NCBI RefSeq assembly: GCF_036323735.1
Contig: NC_086029.1
Location: 49,712,357 to 49,776,356 of the forward strand
Origin: Rattus norvegicus
Taxonomy: Eukaryota; Chordata; Mammalia; Rodentia; Muridae
Length of the DNA stretch: 64,000 nucleotides
Reading direction: 5' to 3'
The notes beneath the pieces are model-generated. The model was given only the letters and a program-made list of their open reading frames with translations. It was not told the DNA's origin and ran no database searches. Below, one piece after another: positions 44,906 through 56,462 of the stretch (position 1 is its first letter; each line of letters opens with the position of its first letter). The translations under genes and the position numbers were made by a program.

Positions 44906-45492
44906 AGCTCAGCAACCAAAGTCCATACATTTCCTAATAAGGAAAGATTTACAGCAAGATATTTAAAAGCTTAGCCATTGTATATTTGCATCGTGACTAG
45001 AATTTGAGCCTCTGGGACCTGGGGGTCTTGTTCTATTGTGTGACTAACCTTTACCAACCAACAATCCTAAGAAAGATCCTGGAAGGGATGGCACCCTTAT
45101 CTCCTCACTGTCAGATGCCCTGCCCTGACTATACAATATGGCATTTTCTTTATATGTTAAGCTCCCTAAGATATCTGTGTGACCTAATCCTAAAGATTGC
45201 AAACTGAAGTTGTTAGGAAAAAAAAAAACATAGTTTAGGAAATTTAAAATGTGTCAGAGCAGAGTCAAATTATCTAGGGCTCTTTGAAGTCCCATTTAAA
45301 GCCATTCACTGACCACCCACCCTGTGCCTGGTCTACTATCCTGATGAATGTCAAAATCTTAGAATTTACTCTTAGCAGATCCTAGATCCCACCAACCCTA
45401 ACCTAACAATATTGTCAGGCAGGGTTTGATCTATAGAAGGGCTTTTATACTTTACTGTAACAGCCCACCTGTGGTCCCCCAACAATGTTTAA

Positions 45493-45493
<1 letters not shown>

Positions 45494-45539
<46 letters not shown>
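45494..45539. repeat. (AC)n microsatellite
   Basis: A pure 23-unit run. Confidence 0.97.
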
Positions 45540-45542
<3 letters not shown>

Positions 45543-48500
45543 ATTTATCTATTTTCACAAAGTAACATGGTATTTGGGGCAGCCCAAGCCTCTGTTCCTG
45601 GGTCATGATCGCTCACATTGAGCTCTAGAATAAACCACTCTGCTTTCCATTTGAGGTGAGAGCTGTGATCTCACAACCAGATAGAAGGCCAAGAAGTCAA
45701 ATAAAACACATCTGGCTCACTGTAAAAAAAAGAATGCAGGAGGCATAGCTCTCTCATACAAACTAGGTAGAAGTGTGGGATTTCATACACCAAGAAGCTT
45801 AGACAAAATGTGTTTCTGCATCTGAGAGTAATTTGATATACAAACAGTAAAATATCACATACTTACCACTAATACCTCAACGGCCCACATGACTTTATTC
45901 AGAAAAGTCATGCCTAAATCAATGAACCATAGAGGCAGGAACAAGGGATGGAATGGTGGCACCTTGGGAACTTCCCCTTAATGTCCAGGTGGCCTGCAGT
46001 CAGCCAGAGTTAGGCACACTGCTCTTCAGACCCAGAACCAGAATCCTGAGCAGACCATGGATGTTCACCAAAGACCATCTGAGAGGACCATAGCAGAATG
46101 AGAGGACTTACCTAGGTAACTGCTTTTAGTAACTTTAGACCCAGAAGCAAGGTGAGATGTGGCTCTCTCAACCTCTGTAGCTTTTCTGAATCTTTATCCA
46201 CATTAGCCCATCATGACTAAGCTCTCTTGTATGTCACCCTGGCAAGTCTGATGTCCCAATATTCAGTTTCCACATGGGGATAGTTGGGGGAAAGTAAAGC
46301 TGGCACTGCAGAAGGTCATCCCCTTGGGAACAGCCTCTGACACAGAACAGCAAATGAGCAAGTGATGGGAGGTGGTTTCCTTCCCAATCCATGCATGACT
46401 GATGTTTGGTGGGTGCTTATGTGACTGTTCGTTTTAAAATTACAACTGACTTCATTTAATAAAAGCCTTCAGGTACCTTTCCCAAAGTTGATTTGTGACA
46501 CTGGCCTCACTCCAACCACATTCATGGAAGAGAAACTTCGGGGCCATTCCATGGAGGCCATGAGTTTTCATCTACCTTTCAGGGTTGGGCTGAGAGAAGG
46601 TGGCCTTGCTCCAGTTAAGGTTCAGCAGGGACTGAAGGATCCTTTAGAGCCTGACACACATCATGGAAAGAGCCTCTGGCCAACATTTTTCTTTCAGTCT
46701 AAGTCAACCTCATCAGAAGACCTCCAACCCTCCATTAGAACAACTGGATGAGTCCAGATCTTGGTAGGTCTAATCCTGCAGTCCTCCCTCAGCTCATGAC
46801 ATCACCTACCTCAGAGGGGACAACCCAGAGACAAAGGCCACCTCACAGTCCCTATGCCAAGAAGTAGCTTCCTTAGCTACTTCTTTTGCTTTGCAAATTG
46901 CACGCCACACCCTTCTCCCCCTCCCTCCTGTCAGGCCTGCTTGGGAAGGTCCCCAGTCAGGTGACTAGAGGTTAGTGGGGGCTGAGAGATACAAAATGAT
47001 CTTCCTCATCACAGGTTCCCAGACGCTACCAGGCTTCTCATCTCCTGCAAGCTCCTGAGAGCTAATTCTTCAAAACTCAAAGGCAGTCCACCCTTCTTCA
47101 AAGCCTTGGGAACCGGCTGTCAAAACACATGAAAGTCATTCTCCTCATGGTTAAAATTTTAATGCACCACTTACACAGGGAAACTAAAGGGGTTTACATA
47201 ATTAACAGAGCACAAAAATCCACTAACACAAACCTCTGCCTAGAGGAGGAAACGAGAGAGACTTGAAGGAGGAAGACAGGCCCCTGCCCCCACAGCTTCC
47301 CTACATATCATCAGGGTGCCGCTGTGGAACTCTGCACAGGGGACCCCAGTCCACATCCTGCCCAGCCTTGCTTCCTGGACCTCTGCTGCTCAGTTTCCAT
47401 AGCAACACCTCCAGCATCCTTCAGAAGAGCTTCACACTAGCAAACCAAACTCAGGGCGGCTCTGACACATTCCCTGCACAGCGGGGTGTCCTGACTGAGA
47501 GAAGCCGGGAGTTGGGAGGTAGAAAGGGCTTTTCCTGGCAGCCTGACTCTGGGAGGAAATCCTTGTCTTGTCATCAGCAAGGGGCACTATCTCCTACCCG
47601 CTTGCTCAGCAGATCAGTCTGGCATATGGTGCCTCCAATTTTTCAGTGACAAGTGGTATGTTAGCATCACTGGGAGAAGGAGGGAGAGAGCCAGTTGGCC
47701 AATCACCCCCTGTTGTCTGCACCCTCAGGCAGAATGGGATTGCTTTACACAGATGAGTTCCTAACAGTTTCTTCAATTTGGCTTTTATAGAAAAAAAAAA
47801 AGAAAAAAAAAAACCCACCATCTCCTCTCGCTCTGTCAACAGCCACCCGAGGGCTTACCACTTTGCAACATGAGTATATTACTATTTAAAGTCTGGCTTT
47901 TAGCTGAGCACCACTGCTGTCTTTGGAGCTTAATTACCACCCTCCCCACGGGGCCCAATGAGCCATCCACTCCTCCCAAAGGGCTTCTGCTGGTAGTAAT
48001 CTTTAACTAAGTCAGGAAATTCAAACCCAGCTCCTCTTAAAGCACCCTTGTCTAATGTAATGCCTGCTCTGCAGTAAGGCTGTGGCTGAAGGTCTGTGAG
48101 CCCCAAGCTGCTGAGTGCCCAGCCCAGGGAATTGTTTCTGGGCTGGAAATGAGCCAGCAGAATATCTGCATGTAATAGAAATAGAATATATAATTTTATG
48201 TGTAAGTCCATTCAACTTATATTTCTTTGAGTCACCAGGAAAGAGGTGCAAGAGAAGAAGCAAGCTTCTGAGTCTGCATCCAACGTTATTTAAGCAGCCA
48301 TTTTACCCTAACACCAAGAGGGCCTATTCACTCCTCTCCAGTATGTTTGGCTGAACAGGATGTGCTGAAAAAGCCAAGGTCACAGTCTTCCCACTTCCTA
48401 AATATTCATTAAATCAGACCTTTCTTCTCCAGTATCATTAAACAGGCACGACTTTAAGACCTATACTTGTGTCTAGAAACAGATGATGTTGTCAAGGGTC

Positions 48501-49497
48501 ATGTTATCTGAGATGGGTCTAGTGGTTAAGATCTACTACCAGAGAATCAAACAGAGCAGATGCAGAAACTTTCATCCATTTGTTTTGAAATAACAGAACA
48601 CATTTATGACAACGTTAATTAAAAGAGATGCTGGTAGACTATTCTTCAGGTATTGATTGAGCTTGTGCCTTAGGGCGTATTCTCAGATTTATACAAATAC
48701 CTGGTCTGGGATCCCATTACCCACCAAAGGCTGTGCGTACCATAGCTCCAATGAACCATTCTGCACAGAAAGTGGCAGTTGAAGAGTGGGGGCAGAGATG
48801 TCAAAACTACTCTCTCCTAAGGGATGCGGGCCCAGCAGGTTCCATGGCCTCTCTTCTTGTCCATTGCTCCTAGACTCCATATGGCATAAGGACTGCCATC
48901 CACAATCATGTCAGGGCAAGGAAAACCCCACTCTTTATTATTTTAGCAGAGAGTATTTAATGAAAATGAGGTGCTGGAAAATTGTTAGAAAATGGAGAGT
49001 GTGAAAAGGAGACCCTGGAGTTTGGTGACTGGTGAACTGAAAGCAGCCCAGAGAACAAGGTTAGGTCATCAGAGCTAGAGAAAGGAATGGAAAAGGTGCC
49101 CACAGAGTTAGGGGTCGGACCTTTGGGACAGGCCAGACAAGCTGTAGTAGGTGACTGGTGTGCTAACCGCAGGGGCTGGGAGGGGACCTTGTGTGACCAG
49201 AATTCTAAGCATGGCTGTTGTGGGCCAGCACTTGAGACTTTCGGGAGATCTGAGGAGGCTTGGAAATCATGACCTTGCAGCCTGAAGCCAGATGGGGCCC
49301 GAGAAACAGTGAGGTAAGGAGGCAGTCTGTCAGGTGTTCTGTAAGAGTGGCAGCAGGTGGGGTGGCCACTTCCTTTAGCCTCGCCTCCTAGCACATCTTA
49401 GATCCCTTCTTGTTGTGTGTAGTTTTTGCTACCCCACTTTAAGCTCCAGGTGGACAACATTACCAGCCCCACCCAGGTTCCTTCTGATCTTTGGATG

Positions 49498-49498
<1 letters not shown>
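45540..49498. other. Repeat-poor non-coding DNA, 4 kb
   Basis: The longest stretch without a recognised repeat. It contains an RFX-like X-box GTTTCCATAGCAAC at 47393-47406. Open frames such as 47263-47649 (+, 128 codons) and 48957-49394 (minus, 145 codons) show no family motif and are not annotated as genes. An A-rich run lies at 47789-47814. Confidence 0.45.
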
Positions 49499-49544
<46 letters not shown>

Positions 49545-49557
49545 GACACACACACAT
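49499..49557. repeat. (AC)n microsatellite
   Basis: Near-pure AC with one TCACAG interruption. Confidence 0.95.
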
Positions 49558-50579
49558 CAATTTATTTTCAACCTGCCTTGTTGGCTCAATTGGTGGGCAC
49601 TTCTAATCTCTCACAGTAGCATGACCTTCCCAATATTCTTTGTTCGGCACCTCTTAATCTGCCCTCAGCTTAGTTAGGCTTTTAACCTTCTGCATAGAGC
49701 TGTCTGAGATCTCACATGGCTGGTTATCTTTTCTCCTTCTGAAACGTGGCGAAACTCCTCCCTCTTCCTGCATCTCCTCACCCACCTACGGGGCCCCAGA
49801 AGTCCCGCCCCTTCCCTTCCACCCAGCTATTGACTCCTGGCATCTTTATTGACTGATCACAAACCTACTGGAGAAGAGGACCTTAGCATCAGAACCATCC
49901 TCTACAGCTTCTGAGAGAAGCCACTGAAGTCGAGAAAGCATAAGGGCACTTTCAGAACCCCACTATGGTTATCACGGCACAGGGAGGAGGGTGTGGGTCT
50001 GAGCTGACATAAGAGTTAGGAATGGTCTACTTGACAGCTGAAGGGCTTGCAAAGTCCTTTCTGTGCCTATTAAAAGCTGAGCCATTTGTCACAAGTAGCA
50101 CCAAACACAAAACTCATAACTGTATTTAGCAGATGCCCAACACAGGGACCCAGTTCTCTGTCCTGGATCTTAGAAGCTGAGCTCTCAAGAAAGTTTTAGT
50201 CTGATTCCAATTCCTTATTGGTATAGGGTGTTTAGGAGGGGACCCTAATTCTTAGATGGCTGCTGGAGGCTGTTCTCTTCTCTTTAGAACCATCTGCCTC
50301 CCTTGACTAGGAACACCTTCCTTCCATCTCTTTTCAGGTTTTGATTTCTCAAAGACGCAGGTCTGAAGGGTCCGTGTGCTATGGCTGGCACATGGTCAGG
50401 TCCTTTGGGACATTTGGCACATCTGTGAGGTCTCTTTTGCATATGGATGCCACTGAATTTATGATGAGGTTACCTCCTGGTAGAATCATTATAAATAAAA
50501 ACAAAACTATGCTGACAATGCATCCCATACCCACAACGAGCCTGTTTTAAAGCCTAAAGGTTGTGAGTAAAATAAGCCC

Positions 50580-50653
50580 TATGCTGCCGGACATACAGGC
50601 TACTCCCTCATCAACCTATGCTACTGGACACACAGGCTACTTCCTTATCAACC
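50580..50653 (+). repeat. 37-bp tandem duplication
   Basis: Two adjacent diverged copies (50580-50616 and 50617-50653), each TATGCT..GGACA.ACAGGCTAC and ending TATCAACC or CATCAACC. Confidence 0.85.
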
Positions 50654-50865
50654 CTTTGCAAACATTATTCAGCTGGCCCACAGTAGAATGTGCACTCATT
50701 GGTGAAACATTGCCACATGAATGAGTTGTCAAAGGGTCCATAGGTTTGCCCTGCATGCCAAAGAGGGAAAACAGCCAGAGCAAAGGTCCTAGGTGACCAT
50801 CTTTGAAATTCACTTATTGTGTCCAGCATAAAGGAACTTTTAGTTCTTTGACTTAAAAAAAATTT

Positions 50866-50985
50866 GGTAGGGCATGGTATTACGACCTTTAATCTCAGCA
50901 CTGGGAAGGCAAAGGCAGGTAGATCTCTGTGAGATGGAGGCCAGAGTGGTCTATAGAGTGAATTACAGATCCTGTCTCAGAATCA
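50866..50985 (+). mobile_element. B1 SINE
   Basis: TAGGGCATGGTATTACGACC head, TTTAATCTCAGCACTGGGAA, GGCCAGAGTGGTCTATAGAG, ending ATCCTGTCTCAGAA. The 3' tail passes straight into the trinucleotide array. Confidence 0.88.
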
Positions 50986-51080
50986 TCATCATCATCATCA
51001 CCACCACCACCACCACCACCACCACCACCACCACCACCACCAACACCACCACCACCACCACCACCATCACCACCATCATC
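50986..51080. repeat. (ATC)n(ACC)n trinucleotide array at B1 tail
   Basis: Begins as (ATC)n and changes to (ACC)n with AAC and ATC interruptions. Thr, His/Gly or Asp polymer frames across it are artefacts. Confidence 0.95.
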
Positions 51081-51699
51081 TAGTAAGTATTTTTTTTTCT
51101 TAGATATAGGTATAGGTCCAGGATCAGAGCTGTTCAAAAGGTATTGATAGGTATCTTCTGAGAAGAAATGCACTCAGATAAAGCCTCCATGGCTCACAAT
51201 ATGTTTAAGAAGTTAAACTTCACAGTCCTTTGCGTGAGCCCCTGTGATGACACCAGTCTGTGCAACAGAATGCGCATGCTTGCAAGTGAGCCCTGAACCC
51301 TGCAGGTTCCCACCTGCTCATCTGCTGGGACAGTTTTAAAAGGGAAAAATCCTTAGTGCCACAGAGCCCCAGAGTGAGCTGCCCTACCCCGTTCAAAGAT
51401 GCTGCTACAATTTAATGATGGTATCCTCCATGCAAAGTCTTGTGGAGATGTCACTCCCAAGCCCAGAATGAAGAGGTATGCTTTCAGGGAGGGAAGGAAA
51501 TCCTGGGTCCCAGTCTTATGAACAGCTTCATGGTGGTATAAAAGGAGCTTGAGGTTGAAGGGAGCCTTCTCTTGCTCTGTATCCCATGCCTCCCTCCTTG
51601 TGGGGATGCCAAACCTCCCAAGACATTGGCCTTGGACTTGCCAGTCTTTGCAAACATGATAGATACAATTTTATTGTTCATAAATTCCTAGTCTTCCTT

Positions 51700-51743
51700 G
51701 CAAGGCCTGACCCTGCTTAGCTTTGGAGATCAGGTGAGATGGC
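51700..51743 (-). pseudogene. 5S rRNA-derived fragment
   Basis: CAAGGCCTGACCCTGCTTAG and CTTTGGAGATCAGGTGAGAT match the reverse complement of the central part (internal promoter region) of 5S rRNA with a few substitutions. Only about 44 bp is recognisable, so it is a non-functional scrap or part of a 5S-derived SINE. Confidence 0.7.
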
Positions 51744-51889
51744 TAAGACAGTTTTGCTGGATTTGCTGTTGTTTCTTTTATATATTCATTTATATATTTA
51801 GTGTTCTTAATTCTTTTATAATTTCATAAATTATATAATATACTTTAACCATTATCTGTTTGTTTTGCTTTTGGAGTGTATGTTTATAT

Positions 51890-52159
51890 GTGTTTGCGTG
51901 CATGCGTGTGTGCGTGCATGCATGTGTGCATGTTGTATATGTGTGTAGAGAGCAGAGGTCAATGTGGCAGGTCTCCATCTGTCTTTCTCCAGGTTGTTTC
52001 CTGAGATAGGATTTCTCACTGAGTCTGGAGCTCAACAATTTCGCTAGACTTGCTGGCCAGTGAATACCCAGGATCCTCATATTACTTCCTCCCAGATCTG
52101 GAATAAAAGGTTTGCATTGCCATGCACTGCTCTTTCCTGGGCACTGGAGATCTGAACCC

Positions 52160-52256
<97 letters not shown>

Positions 52257-52295
52257 ATAAGCACTTTCCTGACTGACTTACCTCCCAGCACAAAT
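51890..52295 (-). mobile_element. B4-type SINE, antisense, split by a microsatellite
   Basis: The plus strand gives AGAGCAGAGGTCAATGTGGC, GAGATAGGATTTCTCACTGA, GGCCAGTGAATACCCAGGAT, GCACTGGAGATCTGAACCCA. After the (TC)n(TG)n tract follows the reversed head AAGCACTTTCCTGACTGACT. The array grew inside the element. Confidence 0.8.
52163..52254. repeat. (TC)n(TG)n compound microsatellite inside a B4 SINE
   Basis: About 60 bp TC followed by about 32 bp TG. Confidence 0.97.
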
Positions 52296-53655
52296 CGAAT
52301 AAATTAACATAACACCAGGCTCCAGAGGTGGGAGAAGCAACAGCTTAACAGCAAGTGTCCTAAAAGTCACCAGCAATTCCTGGCCATTTCCCACACAGTG
52401 CAGTGGATAAGACATGAGGTAGGTCAGCACACCACATTCCACAATTCTGACTCTGCCTCCTGGACAGGGGTACCTCTCTCTAGAGTCACCCACCTCTAGG
52501 ACCTCTGCAGGACCATCTACCACTCTAGGGTTGGTATCACTATGTGTTAGACTGCCACATTCTGCATGTTATTGATAGCTCCATCTTTTTCAGCTTTAGG
52601 CAGCTGTCAAGGGTTAAGTGACTGTGCCTACCTGAAGCGGATCTCAAACCACATATAAATTTACCATGCCTGACCAATCCATAGGAACCCTCTAATTTTT
52701 GCTGTAGTGAAATTGGCACTTATGCAAACTTACCCATCTTCGCACTTTGGCCCACCTTTGTGAACTAATTTCACCAAGATGTATGCTGCATAAATTGTTT
52801 TGAGATGGCTGTTATGTATAGAATGTAAAAGCTCTCTCTCCCCAGACTACACAATCATATGCATCAATCCCTCCACTCCAGGAATGAGGCATAGCTGTGA
52901 CTGTAGTTAAAGAATGGGAGGGAACATCTGGAGAGGGCTTCCTAATGCTTTTAGACCAAGATTAGGATGTAAATCCAACCCGGAAATTGAACCCTCGCTA
53001 AGCATCTTTGTTTATCTGATTACCACTCAAAACCATCTGCACTTAATTGTAAGATGACAAATTATTTCACAATCAGCCAGGATTAAAGGACCTAGCTTCT
53101 TAGGGATGTTTTTCTATGGGTGGCACTAACAGTAAAAGAAACAGTGAGTGCCACTCTTATCTAAAGTCTAGAATTCACCAAGCATTTTGTTTGCATGTTT
53201 GAGTTGAGAAAGAACTGGTCCCAGGGCTCTGTGGTCTAACAAAGGGCATACACTGAGTGGAGACCAACCCCTCCTTTCTGAGAATTTGCCTAAGAGAGGA
53301 TCACAGAGGTGATCCTTCACATCAGCACTGGGTTACCTGTAAAAAAGCAGAAAGTCACCATACCCTCCACTGTGGGAGTCTGCCAGGCATACTATATCAG
53401 GGGCACATCCCAGTGCCCTACAATACTTCTTTTTTTAACTCTTGGCAAGCTAATAAGGCTTGTACACATCCACGTCATTAACCAAGCCCATGTTTAACTC
53501 TTTTTTAAACAATCCTTCAACCAGGAACAGAGGCAAGGCATCTAAATGGCTCTCACTGTCAACTGTCAAGATGTACTAGTTTGGACCCCAAAAGTCCTAT
53601 AGGCCCTTTCACCACCAGCACGTGCTTCAGTTCTCACAACTGTTTCTACCTGTAA
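52296..53655. other. Unannotated non-coding DNA
   Basis: No repeat family or gene recognised. Confidence 0.45.
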
Positions 53656-53659
53656 TTAT

Positions 53660-54070
53660 TTGTATTATTTTTTCTGACATTCTAAGACAGGATCATGGCA
53701 TCGCTCAGACAAGGCTTAAAAATAGCAGGATATATCAGAGCAGGTGCACTTATTGACTCACAGAGACTGCGACAACATGCACAAGACATACACAAGATCA
53801 AGTCAGACAAAACACCAGCACAGTGCTGAGGGTGGGGTGAGGTGGTAGTCTTCAGAAAGACCAACTCCTAGCTGAGGAGCTGCTGGCAACCGAAAGAAAA
53901 TGGGCATCAGGATGGGGGTCCCAAGGAGCCAGAGGATGTCCCTATACCCATGTGCATCCTGGCAGTGTTAAATGGACTCCTTACATTTAAAAAAATTAAC
54001 AAAGAAAACATATGACATTATAATAGTGGCATATAGGGCAGAGGAAGAATTCAAAAGGAAGACATAGAGG
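53660..54070 (+). mobile_element. Old rodent L1 3'UTR (Lx-like)
   Basis: ATTGACTCACAGAGACTGCG, ACAACATGCACAAGACATAC, AGTCAGACAAAACACCAGCA and CTAGCTGAGGAGCTGCTGGC are colinear with the 3'UTR of older rodent L1 (Lx group), ending in an A-rich segment. Confidence 0.65.
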
Positions 54071-54329
54071 AGAACTTACTTAATATCATTATATGCATGT
54101 CTGAGATTCTCAATCAATAAAAATAAATATTGAAAATAGAAGATTCTTGAGAAGCTATTCAGCAGAATTTCTTCATTCAATTTATGACAAAACTGAGGCC
54201 CAACAGAATACCTGACCTGGGCCGAACAGGTTACCAGGCTCTTCCCACCCGGGCAAGTGTCAGAGCTACTCCTGGAGACAACCCAGGGCCTCACACATCA
54301 CAAAAAGGTGCTCTCTATTGTCCTTGTGA

Positions 54330-54334
<5 letters not shown>

Positions 54335-54413
<79 letters not shown>

Positions 54414-54417
54414 TGTG
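54335..54417. repeat. (CT)n(GT)n compound microsatellite
   Basis: About 38 bp CT then about 45 bp GT with one TATG interruption. Confidence 0.97.
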
Positions 54418-54767
54418 CTGGCATTGTTTCATTGTTTTCTATTTGGTAATTCTTATAAAATACAATAATGCAGTTTGATACATTGAACTGGTCAAATGGC
54501 TTTCACAATGTAACTGCAGTAGGAATCATAGTATCCTGTTTTCTGGAGAAGTTCCAAATTCCAGGTCTATCATGACATGAGCATCATTTTCATGAAAATG
54601 AAGGTAGTCTGATTACAGAAGAATCAGACGGTGCCCATCTTCTGTGGCTGCGCTTCTGTGAACCTTATTCCCGGGACTTCTGGTGTTTTATCTACCGGTG
54701 ATAGGAATTAAGGTCAATCTTGAAAGCCAGAAGGGCAACAGAAATACTGTTAAAGAGAATATGAAAT

Positions 54768-54806
<39 letters not shown>

Positions 54807-56260
54807 TCCACACTCAGAAAATGGCACATGGTAAAGAGGACTGCTTGTGGTCTCCTCCTGGCAATACACCACTGAGCCTTTATCTCTTTGCAGGAGTTCT
54901 TAGAAAATGGCAAATCCAAGTACGTAAATGGATTTGGTGGCCTTTCGTAGGGTGAGAAGAGGACACTCTCTGTTCCCATGGTCTCTCAGAATTTAGCACC
55001 TGACACATTCTTTTGAAATATGTATGTTCTTGTCAATGTCTCCCATTAGTATCTGAGTAGCTTACAGACTATGTCTCCTTAATTTTTCAGTGTCTAGCCC
55101 CAAGCTCAAACTGAAGCATTTGTAAATGATTGACAAATGAACACAAGACCAAACACAAGAATGAGTGAGAGAATGAAAAGATACACATCTCACATTCCAG
55201 AGACCTGAAAGGTTTATTCTCAGTCACATGGATACTTTTAAACCCATTAACAAGTCCTTGCTATTCTCTTGTATCCTGTGAGCTTGCTGAGATTAAGTAA
55301 CTAGCTCAGGTGGTAAGCATTCCACAAAAAGTCCAAATCCAGAATCTAGGCAGGCACCATTCCATATGCATCCAACCAAAGGGAAAAGTGTACATGGACC
55401 TAACTGCTTAAAATGCATGGACCTTCCCTCAGGGAAGTACTTTACAGACATGCATAAACTCTGTTATGAGTAAAAATCCAAGGAGTAATGGTCATTTCTC
55501 ACTGCCAGCATTGATGATGTATCGCTTTGACTACAGAGTTCCTGAGGACCCATTTAATTGGCTTTTGAAATCTGCTCAGAATCAAGGTTCACTTGAGGTA
55601 GCACCTCTCAGCGATGCCAAAAGAAATATAAATCAAAATGAAATTGTGATCACAGAGCCACAGAATACTCTACTTCATTATGGAAGATGACACATTAATT
55701 TAATTCTCACATATAAAATGATTGCTTTTTAAGTGAGCTCAGGACACTCACTGATTAATTTTAAGCCAACTTCTGTTCCAACAGTAGCAGATTTATCAGT
55801 CAGATAAGAGAGATACCAACTGAAAAATACCATAGCATTAATATTTAAGAAGCACTGTGAAAAAACAGGATTGTAGAAGGAAGAGCAATTCATGTTGAAG
55901 ATTGCTTCCTACTACGTCCAAATCCAGATTATTCTAGAATCACTGCCTTGAGGTAAAGGCATGGGTTTGATGCCAAGGTTGACGTAATGTCCAATAAAAC
56001 ATACATATATTCATGTACACCAATGTATACTTAATCTGGTATCTCAGTAGAACATGCCAGAGAGATGCAATATGCACCATTAAATTTCTACTGCCAGTAT
56101 TAAGACTTTATGTTTTCTGGTCTTATTGTGTTGTGGTTTGCAGGTTTATTTAACTTTCACACCTTGAGAACATACCTTGGGCCAGTGTTTCTTGAAGGCC
56201 TTTTGTGTCTGTACCATTGCTACTAGTATAGCTGAGTAGCCAGCTTCTAAGTAATTTCTA
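54418..56260. other. Non-coding DNA with one (TG)n and a candidate exon
   Basis: (TG)n at 54769-54805. A 58-bp segment at 54894-54951 is flanked by a good acceptor (TTTATCTCTTTGCAG) and a donor-like GTGAGA, described under findings. Nothing else recognised. Confidence 0.4.
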
Positions 56261-56261
56261 G

Positions 56262-56462
56262 TTTTTATTTATTTAAATGTGTGTATATGTATACATGCAT
56301 ATGGGTACAGTTTGCTGTAGAGGCCAAAAGAAGGCATTTGTTTTCTCTAGAGGTGGAATTAGAAGTGGTTTTGAGTCTTTTGGCACAGATGTTGGGAAAA
56401 CAGCGAGGGTTCTCTGCAAGAACAGTGAGAGCTCTTAACCACTGAGCTATCACCAAGGCCCT
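56262..56462 (-). mobile_element. B3-type SINE, antisense
   Basis: TTATTTATTTAAATGTGTGT start, a TAGAGGCCAAAAGAAGGCAT block, and the reversed head GAGAGCTCTTAACCACTGAG. Confidence 0.8.

Noticed and set aside
47263..47649. 128-codon frame in repeat-poor DNA considered as a gene
   Set aside because: No family motif, no Kozak or splice support, and overlapping frames of similar length exist nearby.
50874..51173. Poly-Thr and Gly/Asp-rich frames
   Set aside because: Produced by the (ATC)n(ACC)n array at a B1 tail.
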